NCBI RefSeq assembly: GCF_002614725.1 | Contig: NZ_MRZN01000023.1 | Span: 1 to 37,700 of the forward strand | Direction: 5' to 3' | Length of the DNA stretch: 37,700 nucleotides | DNA from: Staphylococcus edaphicus | Lineage (GTDB): Bacteria > Bacillota > Bacilli > Staphylococcales > Staphylococcaceae | Translations under genes and position numbers: made by a program | The notes under the pieces: generated by a model | Told to the model about the DNA's origin: nothing | Seen by the model: the letters and a program-made list of their open reading frames with translations, nothing else | Databases searched by the model: none | In this document: positions 1 through 6,396 of the stretch, one piece after another | How the letters are laid out: the number at the start of each line of letters is the position of its first letter | How positions within the stretch are numbered: the first letter of the stretch is position 1

Positions 1-11
1 TAAGAAAAATA

Positions 12-28
12 GTAGCTCAACGAGCTAC
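12..28 (-). terminator. Short hairpin, possible terminator
   Basis: A perfect 7-bp stem (GTAGCTC / GAGCTAC) with a 3-nt loop. Read on the minus strand it is followed by ATTTTTCTTA, so it could end minus-strand transcription leaving the window on the left. No gene it serves is visible here. Confidence 0.4.
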
Positions 29-48
29 AAAATTATATAAAAATAAAG

Positions 49-90
49 AAAACGTCAATTTCTATATAATTTCAATAGAAATTGACGTTT
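49..90 (-). terminator. Long hairpin terminator after the small gene at 142-282
   Basis: The arms at 50-65 and 75-90 form a stem of about 16 bp (AACGTCAATTTCTAT and its complement) with a 9-nt loop. The minus strand continues into CTTTATTTTTATA. It lies about 50 nt beyond the stop of the minus-strand peptide gene at 142 and could work in both directions. Confidence 0.6.
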
Positions 91-141
91 ATTCTTTAAT
101 CAGAAATGTTTATGTCCCGGACTCTTTACTATTGTAAAAAG

Positions 142-282
142 CTATGATTTTTGCTCGGCTTGAACGTTCACTTTATTTTCTACTTTTTCATTATTTGAAT
201 CATCGACACTTAATAATAGTGCTCGAACGATAAGTATACCAGTAACTAAAAGTAAAAAATTTTTTAATAATTTCATCCTCAT
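142..282 (-). CDS. Small single-pass membrane peptide, unknown function
   Basis: A 46-codon reading frame. It starts at ATG 282-280 behind AGGTG and reads MRMKLLKNF, then a hydrophobic stretch (residues about 8-24, LLLVTGILIVRALLL), then a polar, charged tail rich in Asp, Asn, Glu and Lys. A second in-frame ATG at 276-274 is possible but would sit directly on the GAGG. A single N-terminal membrane segment with a cytoplasmic Met-Arg-Met-Lys start is the only structural statement that can be made. It is followed by a good hairpin terminator, which supports a real transcript. I do not recognise the family. The gene is short, so the call rests on the ribosome-binding site, hydrophobic pattern and terminator. 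Confidence 0.5.
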   Translation of the reverse strand: MRMKLLKNFLLLVTGILIVRALLLSVDDSNNEKVENKVNVQAEQKS

Positions 283-395
283 CACACACCTATCTTAATA
301 AATTGAGATATTGGCTATTTCAGGAAATAATGCGTATTAGTAAAAATGTAGTTATTATTCAAGTTATACCCGTTTATAGTAATTATAATGAATTG

Positions 396-644
396 TTAAA
401 TGTCTTTAATTACTATCTGCTTATTAGTTTGATTTACTTCTACCGCTATAGATTTACTATTATTTTCAACCGTAGTTTGCATTACTTCGCCATTTTCAAT
501 AGTAAAAAATACTTGATTCAAAATACCCATTGCATAATCATTAATAGGACTTACTAAAGAAATAGACGTTTGGTCTTCTTGGATAGCAAATTTTTTATTG
601 CTTTGATTGATAAGCTGCCATTCAGATAAATAAGTTAATTTCAT
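396..644 (-). CDS. Hypothetical 82-residue protein
   Basis: The frame opens MKLTYLSEWQLINQSNKKF and ends KQIVIKDI. The start chosen is ATG 644-642, preceded by AGAGGTG eight bases upstream. A GTG nine bases further up lies inside that ribosome-binding site and is unlikely. The protein is soluble and mixed in charge, with no cysteine motif, signal peptide or membrane segment. Alternating polar and hydrophobic residues suggest a small beta-rich fold. It reads in the same direction as the peptide at 142-282, 113 nt upstream of it. I do not recognise the family; it looks like a staphylococcal conserved hypothetical protein. Confidence 0.6.
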   Translation of the reverse strand: MKLTYLSEWQLINQSNKKFAIQEDQTSISLVSPINDYAMGILNQVFFTIENGEVMQTTVENNSKSIAVEVNQTNKQIVIKDI

Positions 645-781
645 ATGTAACACCTCTTAAATTAATCTAGAATCTTTTATTAAATGTATTGATTATATTA
701 TAAACCATAAGTAGCTATCGATATACATCTAAAAAAAGGATTTACTAATACATAGTTACTTTGTTGTTTTAAGGGAATAGG

Positions 782-787
782 TATACT
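782..787 (+). promoter_or_regulatory. Candidate -10 box for the gene at 816
   Basis: TATACT lies about 29 nt before the start codon. The -35 region is poor (a TTGT-rich stretch around 760). The call is weak. Confidence 0.25.
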
Positions 788-815
788 GATGATACTGATG
801 AGTAGGGGTGATAAG

Positions 816-1025
816 ATGCATTTTATTGTGATTGTAATACTTAGCCTAATTTTTGCTTTTTTAGCTACCATGCCATTTTTGTTTATTAATACGAGACTAT
901 ATGAAAATACGAATCACTCAAAAGATGAGGTTAGACATGAAAGGGTGCGGGCAGTTAAACGTTTTATATATTTTTTGATTTTAGCAATAGTGATTTTATT
1001 AACGTATCATTTTTTAACGGATTAA
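816..1025 (+). CDS. Small two-helix membrane protein, unknown function
   Basis: A 69-residue protein starting MHFIVIVILSLIFAF, with AGGGGTG placed six bases before ATG 816-818. Further upstream in-frame starts (789, 798) precede this ribosome-binding site and are less likely. It has two hydrophobic segments, residues about 2-23 and about 48-66. They are separated by a charged stretch containing NHSKDEVRHERVRAVKRF. The C-terminus is short (FLTD). The topology suggests a hairpin in the membrane with a basic loop. I recognise no family. It sits alone between minus-strand genes, and the convergent partner at 1124-1306 has its own terminator between the two. Confidence 0.6.
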   Translation: MHFIVIVILSLIFAFLATMPFLFINTRLYENTNHSKDEVRHERVRAVKRFIYFLILAIVILLTYHFLTD

Positions 1026-1086
1026 ATAAGAATATAGTAAGAGATGCATGTAAGAATTTAAGCGATATATGAGTATAGTAGCAAAA

Positions 1087-1117
1087 AGCCATTGTAAAAT
1101 AATTCTTTACAATGGCT
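1087..1117 (-). terminator. Terminator of the membrane protein gene at 1124-1306
   Basis: The arms 1087-1098 and 1106-1117 pair perfectly over 12 bp (AGCCATTGTAAA). On the minus strand the stem is followed by TTTTTGC. It lies 7 nt beyond the stop of the minus-strand gene and may also stop the plus-strand gene ending at 1025. Confidence 0.8.
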
Positions 1118-1123
1118 AGATAT

Positions 1124-1306
1124 TTAGCTGAAGATGAGTGAAAATAGCGTACCTACAACGCCAAAAATAATCAACATCACTGTGACACCAAGCAATGATT
1201 CTTTTGCTTGTTCAGTACCTTTTAGTTTATATATGATGAGCGAGGCTATACCACAAATGAGAAAGATAAGCGATAGCCAAAAAAGAATGATGAAATGTAG
1301 ACTCAA
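1124..1306 (-). CDS. Small two-helix membrane protein, TTG start
   Basis: A 60-residue protein that starts with TTG 1306-1304, nine bases after a very strong AAAGGAGGTG. No ATG fits. It has two hydrophobic helices, residues about 4-27 and about 38-59 (LLGVTVMLIIFGVVGTLFSLIF). A short polar loop with KLKGTEQAKES lies between them. A strong terminator follows. I do not recognise it beyond a staphylococcal hypothetical membrane protein. The combination of a near-consensus ribosome-binding site and a weak TTG codon may keep expression moderate. Confidence 0.65.
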   Translation of the reverse strand: MSLHFIILFWLSLIFLICGIASLIIYKLKGTEQAKESLLGVTVMLIIFGVVGTLFSLIFS

Positions 1307-1515
1307 AGTACCACACCTCCTTTTAGTATGTATAAATATGTCGTTTTAAATTCAATCAGTTTATTGAATATTATTTGTATCTCATAACCCTATCATCTTA
1401 TCACTAATTCACTAACAGCCATAGAGAAAATATTGAATTTGCTATTATAACCTACGATCATGTTTGAATAGTATTATAAACCATAGTGGTTTCTTAATAA
1501 AAAAGAGGGAAAATA

Positions 1516-1532
1516 GATGATACGATATCATC
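1516..1532 (+). promoter_or_regulatory. Small hairpin just before the ribosome-binding site of the gene at 1552
   Basis: GATGATA (1516-1522) and TATCATC (1526-1532) pair perfectly around a CGA loop. The element ends about 7 nt before the GGGAGGG that serves the downstream gene. It may be an operator or an mRNA structure, and its role is unproven. Confidence 0.3.
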
Positions 1533-1551
1533 TCATTTGGGAGGGAATTAA

Positions 1552-2049
1552 ATGAACAGTTCGAATATAGTGCAATTGGAACAAAAGGTTGAAGCTTTAC
1601 AAACTAAAAATGTTAATGAAGACAAACAAATATTTGAAAATATTGAAGCTGACATTGTACGCAAAAAAATTGAAATTAGAAATACCTTGATGCCTAATAA
1701 CAATCAAGAAGATGAAAGAATAAAGGAAATTGCTAATAAACTCAATGAACATATCCAAACAGGGTTTAATAAATTTAGCAAAGTTGAGGAGATACTCAAT
1801 TATTTAGAACCAGCATTTCAAAGAGGGAAAGTAGATAAAGCGTATGGTCGTGCACTTGTGTTGTTAGTAGAAAATACAATGATTGAACAAGTCAAAATAC
1901 AGTTTGATAATTCAAAAGACAAAGCTCGCTTAATGAATGCGATGTTGGATAAATTAATTGAACTCAGTTCGGAATTGATGCCAGATGATTATCGTGAACT
2001 ATTGAAACTCGAAAAGAGATTTTTCAACATATTATATAGTCAAAGCTAA
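1552..2049 (+). CDS. Hypothetical helical cytosolic protein (165 aa)
   Basis: It starts MNSSNIVQLEQKVEAL behind GGGAGGG, seven bases before the ATG. The protein is almost entirely charged and helical. Residues about 8-70 have coiled-coil-like heptads rich in Glu, Lys and Gln. Residues about 95-160 contain a second helical section (KVDKAYGRALVLLVENTMIEQVKIQF, split here by family-unknown spacing). There are no cysteines, membrane segments or known catalytic motif. It stands as a single gene, with a leader containing a small hairpin and about 200 nt of AT-rich DNA before it. No terminator is obvious before the next gene 68 nt later, so the TM2 protein gene could be co-transcribed. The function is not recognised. 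Confidence 0.7.
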   Translation: MNSSNIVQLEQKVEALQTKNVNEDKQIFENIEADIVRKKIEIRNTLMPNNNQEDERIKEIANKLNEHIQTGFNKFSKVEEILNYLEPAFQRGKVDKAYGRALVLLVENTMIEQVKIQFDNSKDKARLMNAMLDKLIELSSELMPDDYRELLKLEKRFFNILYSQS

Positions 2050-2117
2050 TATGGTTTAATTAATGCGATACAATGATGTATAATATGGGTAATATCATAA
2101 AGTTAGGAGATAGTACT

Positions 2118-2324
2118 ATGAATGAAGTAAATAAAGTCATTTACATTGTTTTAGCCGTTTTCTTAGGTAGTTTTGGTATACACAAATTTTATGCAAGAAA
2201 AACAGGCATGGGTCTTCTTTTTCTAGTATTTTGTTGGACAGGAATTCCACAAATTTTAGCGATTATAGGTGCCGTAATCACATTATTCAAACCAGCAGAT
2301 GCAAATGGAAACGTGTTAGTTTAA
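2118..2324 (+). CDS. TM2 domain membrane protein
   Basis: The start chosen is ATG 2118-2120, with AGGAG seven bases upstream. An ATG at 2073 lacks such a site. The 68-residue protein carries the TM2 pattern: a first helix ending FLGSFGIHKFYARKTGMG, then a second helix (LLFLVFCWTGIPQILAIIGAVITLF), then a short polar tail. The G-x-HKFYA-K-G-G signature between the two helices is diagnostic of the TM2 family (Pfam PF05154). The biochemical role of bacterial TM2 proteins is not established. It lies 68 nt after the helical protein gene and is followed within 20 nt by a strong terminator. Confidence 0.85.
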   Translation: MNEVNKVIYIVLAVFLGSFGIHKFYARKTGMGLLFLVFCWTGIPQILAIIGAVITLFKPADANGNVLV

Positions 2325-2342
2325 AAAAAGACTATTTTATAG

Positions 2343-2379
2343 AACAAACTAGGCGGTATAATGCCTGGTTTGTTTTTTT
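2343..2379 (+). terminator. Terminator after the TM2 gene
   Basis: The arms 2343-2354 and 2363-2374 pair over 12 bp (AACAAACTAGGC, one G-U) and run straight into a T tract (TTTTTTTA). It is a strong rho-independent terminator. Confidence 0.9.
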
Positions 2380-2406
2380 ATTTAAAAAAATTACGGCAAC
2401 ATAAAA

Positions 2407-2435
2407 AGGTTGCTAATTTAAATGAGTAGCAACCT
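2407..2435 (-). terminator. Orphan terminator-like hairpin on the minus strand
   Basis: AGGTTGCTA and its exact complement form a 9-bp stem with an 11-nt loop. On the minus strand it is followed by TTTTTATG. No minus-strand gene ends here, because the nearest upstream DNA on that strand (2436-2654) is non-coding. It could therefore end a small RNA. Confidence 0.45.
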
Positions 2436-2561
2436 AGATATTCAATGCTGAGAGAGATTAACATAGAATTAAAAAAACTTTATAAATTTTACAATTCTAA
2501 ATTGAATATTGTTATGACAGTAAAAAATTAAAAAACTTTTAAATTTTAAAATGTATCGTAA

Positions 2562-2589
2562 TAGACAAAAAGTTATTATTTGTTATGAT
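2562..2589 (+). promoter_or_regulatory. Candidate promoter for the YozE-like gene
   Basis: TAGACA (2562-2567) and TATGAT (2584-2589) are 16 nt apart. This would give a leader of about 60 nt before the ATG at 2655. Confidence 0.45.
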
Positions 2590-2654
2590 TATATTAAGTT
2601 ATGGAAACGTTTAACAGTGTAACGATTAAAATAAAGATAGTCGAGGTAACGCTT

Positions 2655-2870
2655 ATGACATTTTATGATTTTGTAATTGGTTTTATTGAAGACGATACAC
2701 CGTTAGGACAGCTTGCACATAATATAATAGGCGACAAGAATTTCCCTAGATATGAAACAAGTTCTATTAAGTTAAACTCTTATTTTTATAGTAATTATTT
2801 TGATCACGAAATATTAGCATCCGCAAAAAGAGCATTGAGTTTATATCTTAATAATATTGAATTTGTATAA
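2655..2870 (+). CDS. YozE-like small protein
   Basis: A 71-residue protein starting MTFYDFVIGFIEDD. The start is ATG 2655-2657 with CGAGG about 8-9 bases before it. Upstream in-frame ATGs lack a site. The pattern FYDFV at the N-terminus, DTPLGQLAHNIIGDKNFPR in the middle and a spaced aromatic SYF resemble the YozE/UPF0346 family, whose members are about 70-75 residues long and adopt a SAM-like helical fold. The molecular function of that family is unknown. It converges with the minus-strand gene ending at 2883. Only 12 nt separate the two stops and there is no terminator, so the transcripts may overlap. Confidence 0.7.
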   Translation: MTFYDFVIGFIEDDTPLGQLAHNIIGDKNFPRYETSSIKLNSYFYSNYFDHEILASAKRALSLYLNNIEFV

Positions 2871-2882
2871 TCAAATCGTTGC

Positions 2883-3119
2883 CTAACTATCGTAATACCA
2901 GTTTTGTTTTCTTAAAGCGTCTTTGATATCTTGCGTTTTAAAGTTTATTTCGTTATTTCTAATTGAAAACGGCTCAATTATATTCTGAGCCATCCATGAG
3001 TTAATGAGTTCCTTGGGTAGCCCATCTAGTTCCATATCACTTTTACTTACGACAAAGCATTCCCAATCAAGTGAGACGGTAGATGGATTAACATAGTTAC
3101 ATTCATTAAGCTGATTCAT
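2883..3119 (-). CDS. Hypothetical 78-residue protein
   Basis: The frame starts MNQLNECNYVNPSTVSLDW at ATG 3119-3117 with AAGGAGTG five bases upstream. A longer frame to 3173 has no ribosome-binding site. The protein is soluble and ends LRKQNWYYDS. It has two separated cysteines (residues 6 and 20) but no CxxC motif, and no membrane segment. It is convergent with the YozE-like gene, nearly touching it. Its family is not recognised. The region upstream (3120-3347) is very AT-rich and holds no gene I can support. Confidence 0.6.
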   Translation of the reverse strand: MNQLNECNYVNPSTVSLDWECFVVSKSDMELDGLPKELINSWMAQNIIEPFSIRNNEINFKTQDIKDALRKQNWYYDS

Positions 3120-3347
3120 AAAAACACTCCTTAATATTGTAAATCCGACGTTAACTTTTACCCATGTAGTCAAATAATGAAACGATATTCATAAAATAAT
3201 TTAAAATTTCATCAGTTATTTTGAATTATTAATTCTGTTTATTTAAACACATAAGGATATCATAAAAAATAATATGTTTATAAGATTGTATTGTTTATTT
3301 TTAAATAATTTGAATATAGATATATGTGATGAACTTATTATAAAAAT

Positions 3348-3379
3348 AAAAGCTACGACTTTATGGTGTCGTAGCTTTT
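3348..3379 (-). terminator. Terminator after the citrate transporter gene
   Basis: The arms 3348-3359 and 3368-3379 (AAAAGCTACGAC) pair perfectly over 12 bp. On the minus strand they are followed by TATTTTTATAA. It lies 31 nt beyond the stop at 3410. Confidence 0.85.
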
Positions 3380-3409
3380 TAATATATCTTATTTTATAGT
3401 TTGAACGCT

Positions 3410-4705
3410 TTACCAAGGTATGATGCCAAGAATACAGGCAACTATTATCATAAATAAACTGGAGCCAATGGCCCATTTTATAACGATTCTTTGGTTTTGA
3501 CCATATTCAATATCAAGCATACCAACAAGTAAGTAACCTGCTGCGTACAGTGGGCTTAATACGTGAAGCGGCTGACCTAATACGGATGCTCTTGCCATGT
3601 CGACTTTGGAAATACCAAATTGTTGTGCTGATTCAGCAAGGATTGGCAGTACACCATAATAGAACGGATCATTCGCCATAAAGTAAGTGAAAGGTCCACT
3701 AAGTATAGCCGTGATTAATGCAAAATGGTTGCCCATTGCATCAGGAATAATATGTACCAAAGCATTGGCCATTTCGTTTACCATCTTTGTTCCATTCATG
3801 ACCCCGGTAAATATACCAGATGCAAACACAAGGCTAATAACTGAAAGCACATCACCAGCATGTTTTTTGACAACTGAATTTTGAATACTAAGATTTGGAT
3901 AATTTAATAAAATAGCTACACCAAACCAAAGCATAAACATGACTGGAATAGGCATAATACCAATGACTAGACATACAATCAATGAAATTGTCAGAATTGC
4001 ATTTGGTATAAGCATTTTAGGTCTTTTAAGTAATGACTCTTCTTTTGTATCTGTTGGTTTAATATCATCTAAATCAATATCTGTATAAGAAGTAATATGT
4101 TTTTTTGCACGTTTACCTAATATGTATGCAACGCCAAAAGCAAAAACAATACCGGCAATCATTGCTGGTATGATTGGGACAAATACTTCTTCAGTCGTTA
4201 CCTGAAGTGAAGATATGGCACGTGCTGTTGGGCCGCCCCAAGGTAACATATTCATGACACCAATGGACAATAGCGCAAGTGTAGATAATGTATATAGACT
4301 CATACCGATTTTTTTATAAAGTGGCATCATTGCTGTAACTGTAATAATAAAAGTCGTTGTTCCATCGCCATCCAATGCGACCATTGATGCTAAGATAACC
4401 GTACCGATGGTTATTTTAACAGGATCCCCTTTTACGACTTTAATAATTTGATTGATAACAGGCTCGAATAATCCAGCATCGATCATAACACCAAAATAGA
4501 GTATTGCGAAGGTGAGCATAATGCCAGTAGGTGCAACGGTTTCAATGCCGTCAAGCATATATTTACCAAGACCTGCATAAAAACCACCAATCAATGCGAA
4601 AATTGTCGGTATAACAATCAGTGCAGTTAAGGCTGACATTTTTCGCGTCATAATTAATATCATGAATATAATAATCATGATAAAACCTAGTAAAGCTAAA
4701 TTCAT
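3410..4705 (-). CDS. citM: Citrate/metal-citrate proton symporter, CitMHS family
   Basis: A 431-residue integral membrane protein with about 11-12 hydrophobic segments. It imports divalent-metal-citrate complexes with protons in the characterised CitM/CitH family. Sequence support includes the N-terminal MTRKMSALTALIVIPTIFAL segment, the acidic stretch MVALDGDGTTTFIITVTAMMPLYKKIGM, the NMLPWGGPTARA motif and the late motif PFTYFMANDPFYYGVLPI, all typical of CitMHS. Length matches the family (about 430). It starts at ATG with AGGGGGG upstream. The gene is alone, with its own terminator, and its promoter overlaps a cre-like site, which fits catabolite repression of citrate use. Whether the metal preference is Mg (CitM type) or Ca (CitH type) cannot be read from the sequence. 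Confidence 0.85.
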   Translation of the reverse strand: MNLALLGFIMIIIFMILIMTRKMSALTALIVIPTIFALIGGFYAGLGKYMLDGIETVAPTGIMLTFAILYFGVMIDAGLFEPVINQIIKVVKGDPVKITIGTVILASMVALDGDGTTTFIITVTAMMPLYKKIGMSLYTLSTLALLSIGVMNMLPWGGPTARAISSLQVTTEEVFVPIIPAMIAGIVFAFGVAYILGKRAKKHITSYTDIDLDDIKPTDTKEESLLKRPKMLIPNAILTISLIVCLVIGIMPIPVMFMLWFGVAILLNYPNLSIQNSVVKKHAGDVLSVISLVFASGIFTGVMNGTKMVNEMANALVHIIPDAMGNHFALITAILSGPFTYFMANDPFYYGVLPILAESAQQFGISKVDMARASVLGQPLHVLSPLYAAGYLLVGMLDIEYGQNQRIVIKWAIGSSLFMIIVACILGIIPW

Positions 4706-4729
4706 TTGTAATCCCCCCTATTTGTAACA

Positions 4730-4743
4730 TTATAGCGCTTTCA
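4730..4743 (-). promoter_or_regulatory. CcpA cre-like site overlapping the citM promoter
   Basis: On the minus strand the site is TGAAAGCGCTATAA. It matches the cre consensus TGWAANCGNTNWCA at every defined position except one (A for C near the end). Its TATAA is the start of a TATAAT -10 box. Binding of CcpA here would block transcription, which fits repression of citrate import by preferred sugars. Confidence 0.6.
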
Positions 4744-4812
4744 GAAGATTTGTAAAATTAAAATAGGTAAAAATTTTATGCTAATTAATAATACATATAT
4801 TTTTAAATATAA

Positions 4813-4856
4813 AAATCTCTATAATTAACTAAATAACTTTAGAATTATAGAGATTT
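4813..4856 (-). terminator. Terminator after the membrane protein gene at 4887
   Basis: The arms 4813-4826 and 4843-4856 pair perfectly over 14 bp (AAATCTCTATAATT) around a 16-nt loop. On the minus strand the T-rich ATTTTTATATTT follows. Confidence 0.8.
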
Positions 4857-4886
4857 AAATATTATTATGAATAGATATGTAAGTTA

Positions 4887-5153
4887 TTAGGCAATAAGGC
4901 TTGAAATATAGGATGTCCATATTGGATAACTCAATAAAATGAATGAAAAAATAGATACACACATTGCAAAGATATTCGCTATGCGATCACCGCGTAAGCA
5001 AGCGTAAATATTTATTAACAAAACACCTAAGATGAATAATCCACCTGCTAAAATAGGAAGATTACCTTCCAAGACTTTAGCAATTGCTAGTAAAGGGGTT
5101 GCTAATGTAATTAAAGACAAAAATAGTGACAATAATGTTGTAGCATATTTCAA
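4887..5153 (-). CDS. Small membrane protein, three helices, TTG start
   Basis: A protein of about 88 residues with hydrophobic segments at about 2-28, 34-52 and 62-85, separated by short loops (KVLEGNLP, CLRGDRIA). There is no ATG in frame at the N-terminus. The TTG at 5153-5151 lies 10 nt after GAGAGG. A TTG three codons earlier (5162-5160) is only one base from that site, so I prefer the later one. The family is not recognised. It is a single gene with a strong terminator, between the citrate transporter and the acetyltransferase. The DNA upstream (5163-5377) is AT-rich and shows nothing else certain. Confidence 0.6.
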   Translation of the reverse strand: MKYATTLLSLFLSLITLATPLLAIAKVLEGNLPILAGGLFILGVLLINIYACLRGDRIANIFAMCVSIFSFILLSYPIWTSYISSLIA

Positions 5154-5335
5154 AGTGTTCAATCCTCTCTTGAATTTTAAGATAATTTCAATATAAAAAT
5201 TAAAACTGTTTCGTACTTATTAAAAATAATATTGGCTTATGCATAGGATTGCAAGTCATTTTAAAATATTAAGACGATGAAAGCTTTTAAATTATTTTAA
5301 TATAGTTCAGGAAAGGGTTGGATTAAGTGACTTTG

Positions 5336-5361
5336 TTCTTAACCGTAGTATATGTTAAGAA
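5336..5361 (-). terminator. Weak hairpin after the acetyltransferase gene
   Basis: TTCTTAAC (5336-5343) pairs with GTTAAGAA (5354-5361) around a 10-nt loop, 17 nt beyond the acetyltransferase stop. There is no long T tract on the minus strand, so its efficiency is uncertain. Confidence 0.35.
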
Positions 5362-5377
5362 GTTTCAAAAGTATTTA

Positions 5378-5914
5378 TCAATTGATTAACTCGATGTCAT
5401 TGCTATTGAAGTAATAAATTAGCCAATGTTCATCCACATAACAGTCTTCATATTTGCGTGCGTGTTGCTCCATAACTAAAGTTTCGAAATTGAGGTTACT
5501 AAAGAATACTTTACCACTTATATTATTTGAAATAAGAGAAGTCATTAAAATTTCTATACCTTTTTCATTACATATTTCAAATATTTTATGCATTAACATA
5601 GTTGCGACGCGTTCTCTAGCGTTGTGGTTATCCCCTTTAACGCACATATTTTCCAATGTTGCTTTGTGCGATAAACTATAACGATCTGAATGTATGAGTG
5701 TTACAGCCCCAATTAATACATTACTTTCAAAGGCACCTATGACAATATAGTCAGTAGATTCAGATGATAAAAGCATAGGAATATTTGTTTCTTCGAGACA
5801 CTTTTCATTTCGTAATTTCCACGCCATCACCTCAAGTTTTTTGTTAATGCCTTGCAATAAAAGGGCGTGATATGTAGAAGTATCTTCATGTGTTAAATAA
5901 CGAATATGGGTCAT
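5378..5914 (-). CDS. GNAT-family N-acetyltransferase
   Basis: A 178-residue protein starting MTHIRYLTHEDTSTYHALL, the usual GNAT opening (IR-L---D---Y--L). A central beta-strand region (YIVIGAFESNVLIGAVTLI) matches the GNAT core. It is followed by a segment (RERVATMLMHKIFEICNEKG) in the position of the acetyl-CoA binding helix. The usual Q/RxxGxG/A loop is degenerate here (around DNHNARERVATMLM), so CoA binding is inferred from the overall pattern. A later ISGKVFFSNLNFE segment resembles the GNAT N--A---Y-k-GF motif. The substrate is unknown. The start is set by AAGGAGG six bases before ATG. It has its own promoter region, which shares a GTATAAGAA element with the ohr leader. Confidence 0.75.
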   Translation of the reverse strand: MTHIRYLTHEDTSTYHALLLQGINKKLEVMAWKLRNEKCLEETNIPMLLSSESTDYIVIGAFESNVLIGAVTLIHSDRYSLSHKATLENMCVKGDNHNARERVATMLMHKIFEICNEKGIEILMTSLISNNISGKVFFSNLNFETLVMEQHARKYEDCYVDEHWLIYYFNSNDIELIN

Positions 5915-5950
5915 TTAATTCCTCCTTATCCAGTGAAATGTAGATATAAA

Positions 5951-5974
5951 GTATAAGAACCGAAGTTAAGCTAT
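5951..5974 (-). repeat. GTATAAGAA element upstream of the acetyltransferase gene
   Basis: The plus strand carries GTATAAGAACCGAAG, then six bases, then CTAT. A close copy lies upstream of ohr (6892-6914). On the minus strand this is the promoter side of the gene starting at 5914, and TTATAC may act as a -10 box. Confidence 0.35.
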
Positions 5975-6140
5975 TTATATATAATAGTATATGAAAAAAA
6001 ATATTTGAGCAATACCACCTTTAATTTTTTGTAAAAATCTGTAAAAAATTTATAAGTAACTATACCAAAAAATATAATTTTATAAAGTATAAGTTCTATT
6101 TTAATATTTTTTTAAGCAACAAAATTAAATAGGATAATTA

Positions 6141-6149
6141 TGTTATAAT
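6141..6149 (+). promoter_or_regulatory. Extended -10 promoter of the small peptide locus
   Basis: TGTTATAAT is a perfect extended -10 (TGnTATAAT). The -35 region is poor, as often seen with extended -10 promoters. Transcription would begin about 6156, some 30 nt before the peptide start codon. Confidence 0.65.
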
Positions 6150-6186
6150 ATGGTGAGATGTATAAATGGAAGCGGAGGCATTTATT

Positions 6187-6289
6187 ATGGGGGCTTTAGT
6201 AACAATTGTAGTTTCTTTAATCGTTGCTCATTCTGATTTCTTTTTCAATATTAATTGTGTGTTTGTATAATCAATATAAAGACAATTAA
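6187..6289 (+). pseudogene. Frameshifted small membrane peptide gene, possible type I toxin-like
   Basis: Behind an extended -10 promoter and GGAGG (6174-6178, 8 nt spacing), ATG 6187 opens MGALVTIVVSLIVA and then runs into an unlikely polar end, stopping at 6270. In the +1 frame the same stretch continues hydrophobically as ILISFSILIVCLYNQYKDN, stopping at 6289. Dropping one base near 6226-6230 joins the two into a 33-residue, single-helix peptide with a positively charged tail. That is the build of small membrane toxins and other mini-peptides. I infer a one-base insertion or frameshift; a sequencing error or a strain-specific knock-out are alternatives. If instead the 27-residue frame is genuine, it is still a short hydrophobic peptide. 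No antisense RNA could be proven by eye. Confidence 0.45.
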
Positions 6290-6347
6290 ATATACTTAAC
6301 GACAATGAGACATCAAGAACAGGCAACTACATCGAAATATCAAAAAC

Positions 6348-6382
6348 AAAAAAACCCCCAAATTCAATTTTGAATTTGGGGG
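6348..6382 (-). terminator. Strong terminator of ohr
   Basis: The arms 6355-6366 and 6371-6382 pair perfectly over 12 bp (CCCCCAAATTCA) around ATTT. On the minus strand the stem runs into seven T residues. It also lies downstream of the small peptide locus on the plus strand. Confidence 0.9.
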
Positions 6383-6396
6383 ATTAAACATTGTAA

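Noticed and set aside
303..557. Plus-strand frame opposite the gene at 396-644
   Set aside because: It lacks a ribosome-binding site and has low-complexity, Tyr/Ile-rich content typical of the antisense of a real gene in AT-rich DNA.
3243..3476. Minus-strand frame overlapping the citM end and terminator
   Set aside because: It crosses a strong terminator, overlaps citM in another frame and has no Shine-Dalgarno.
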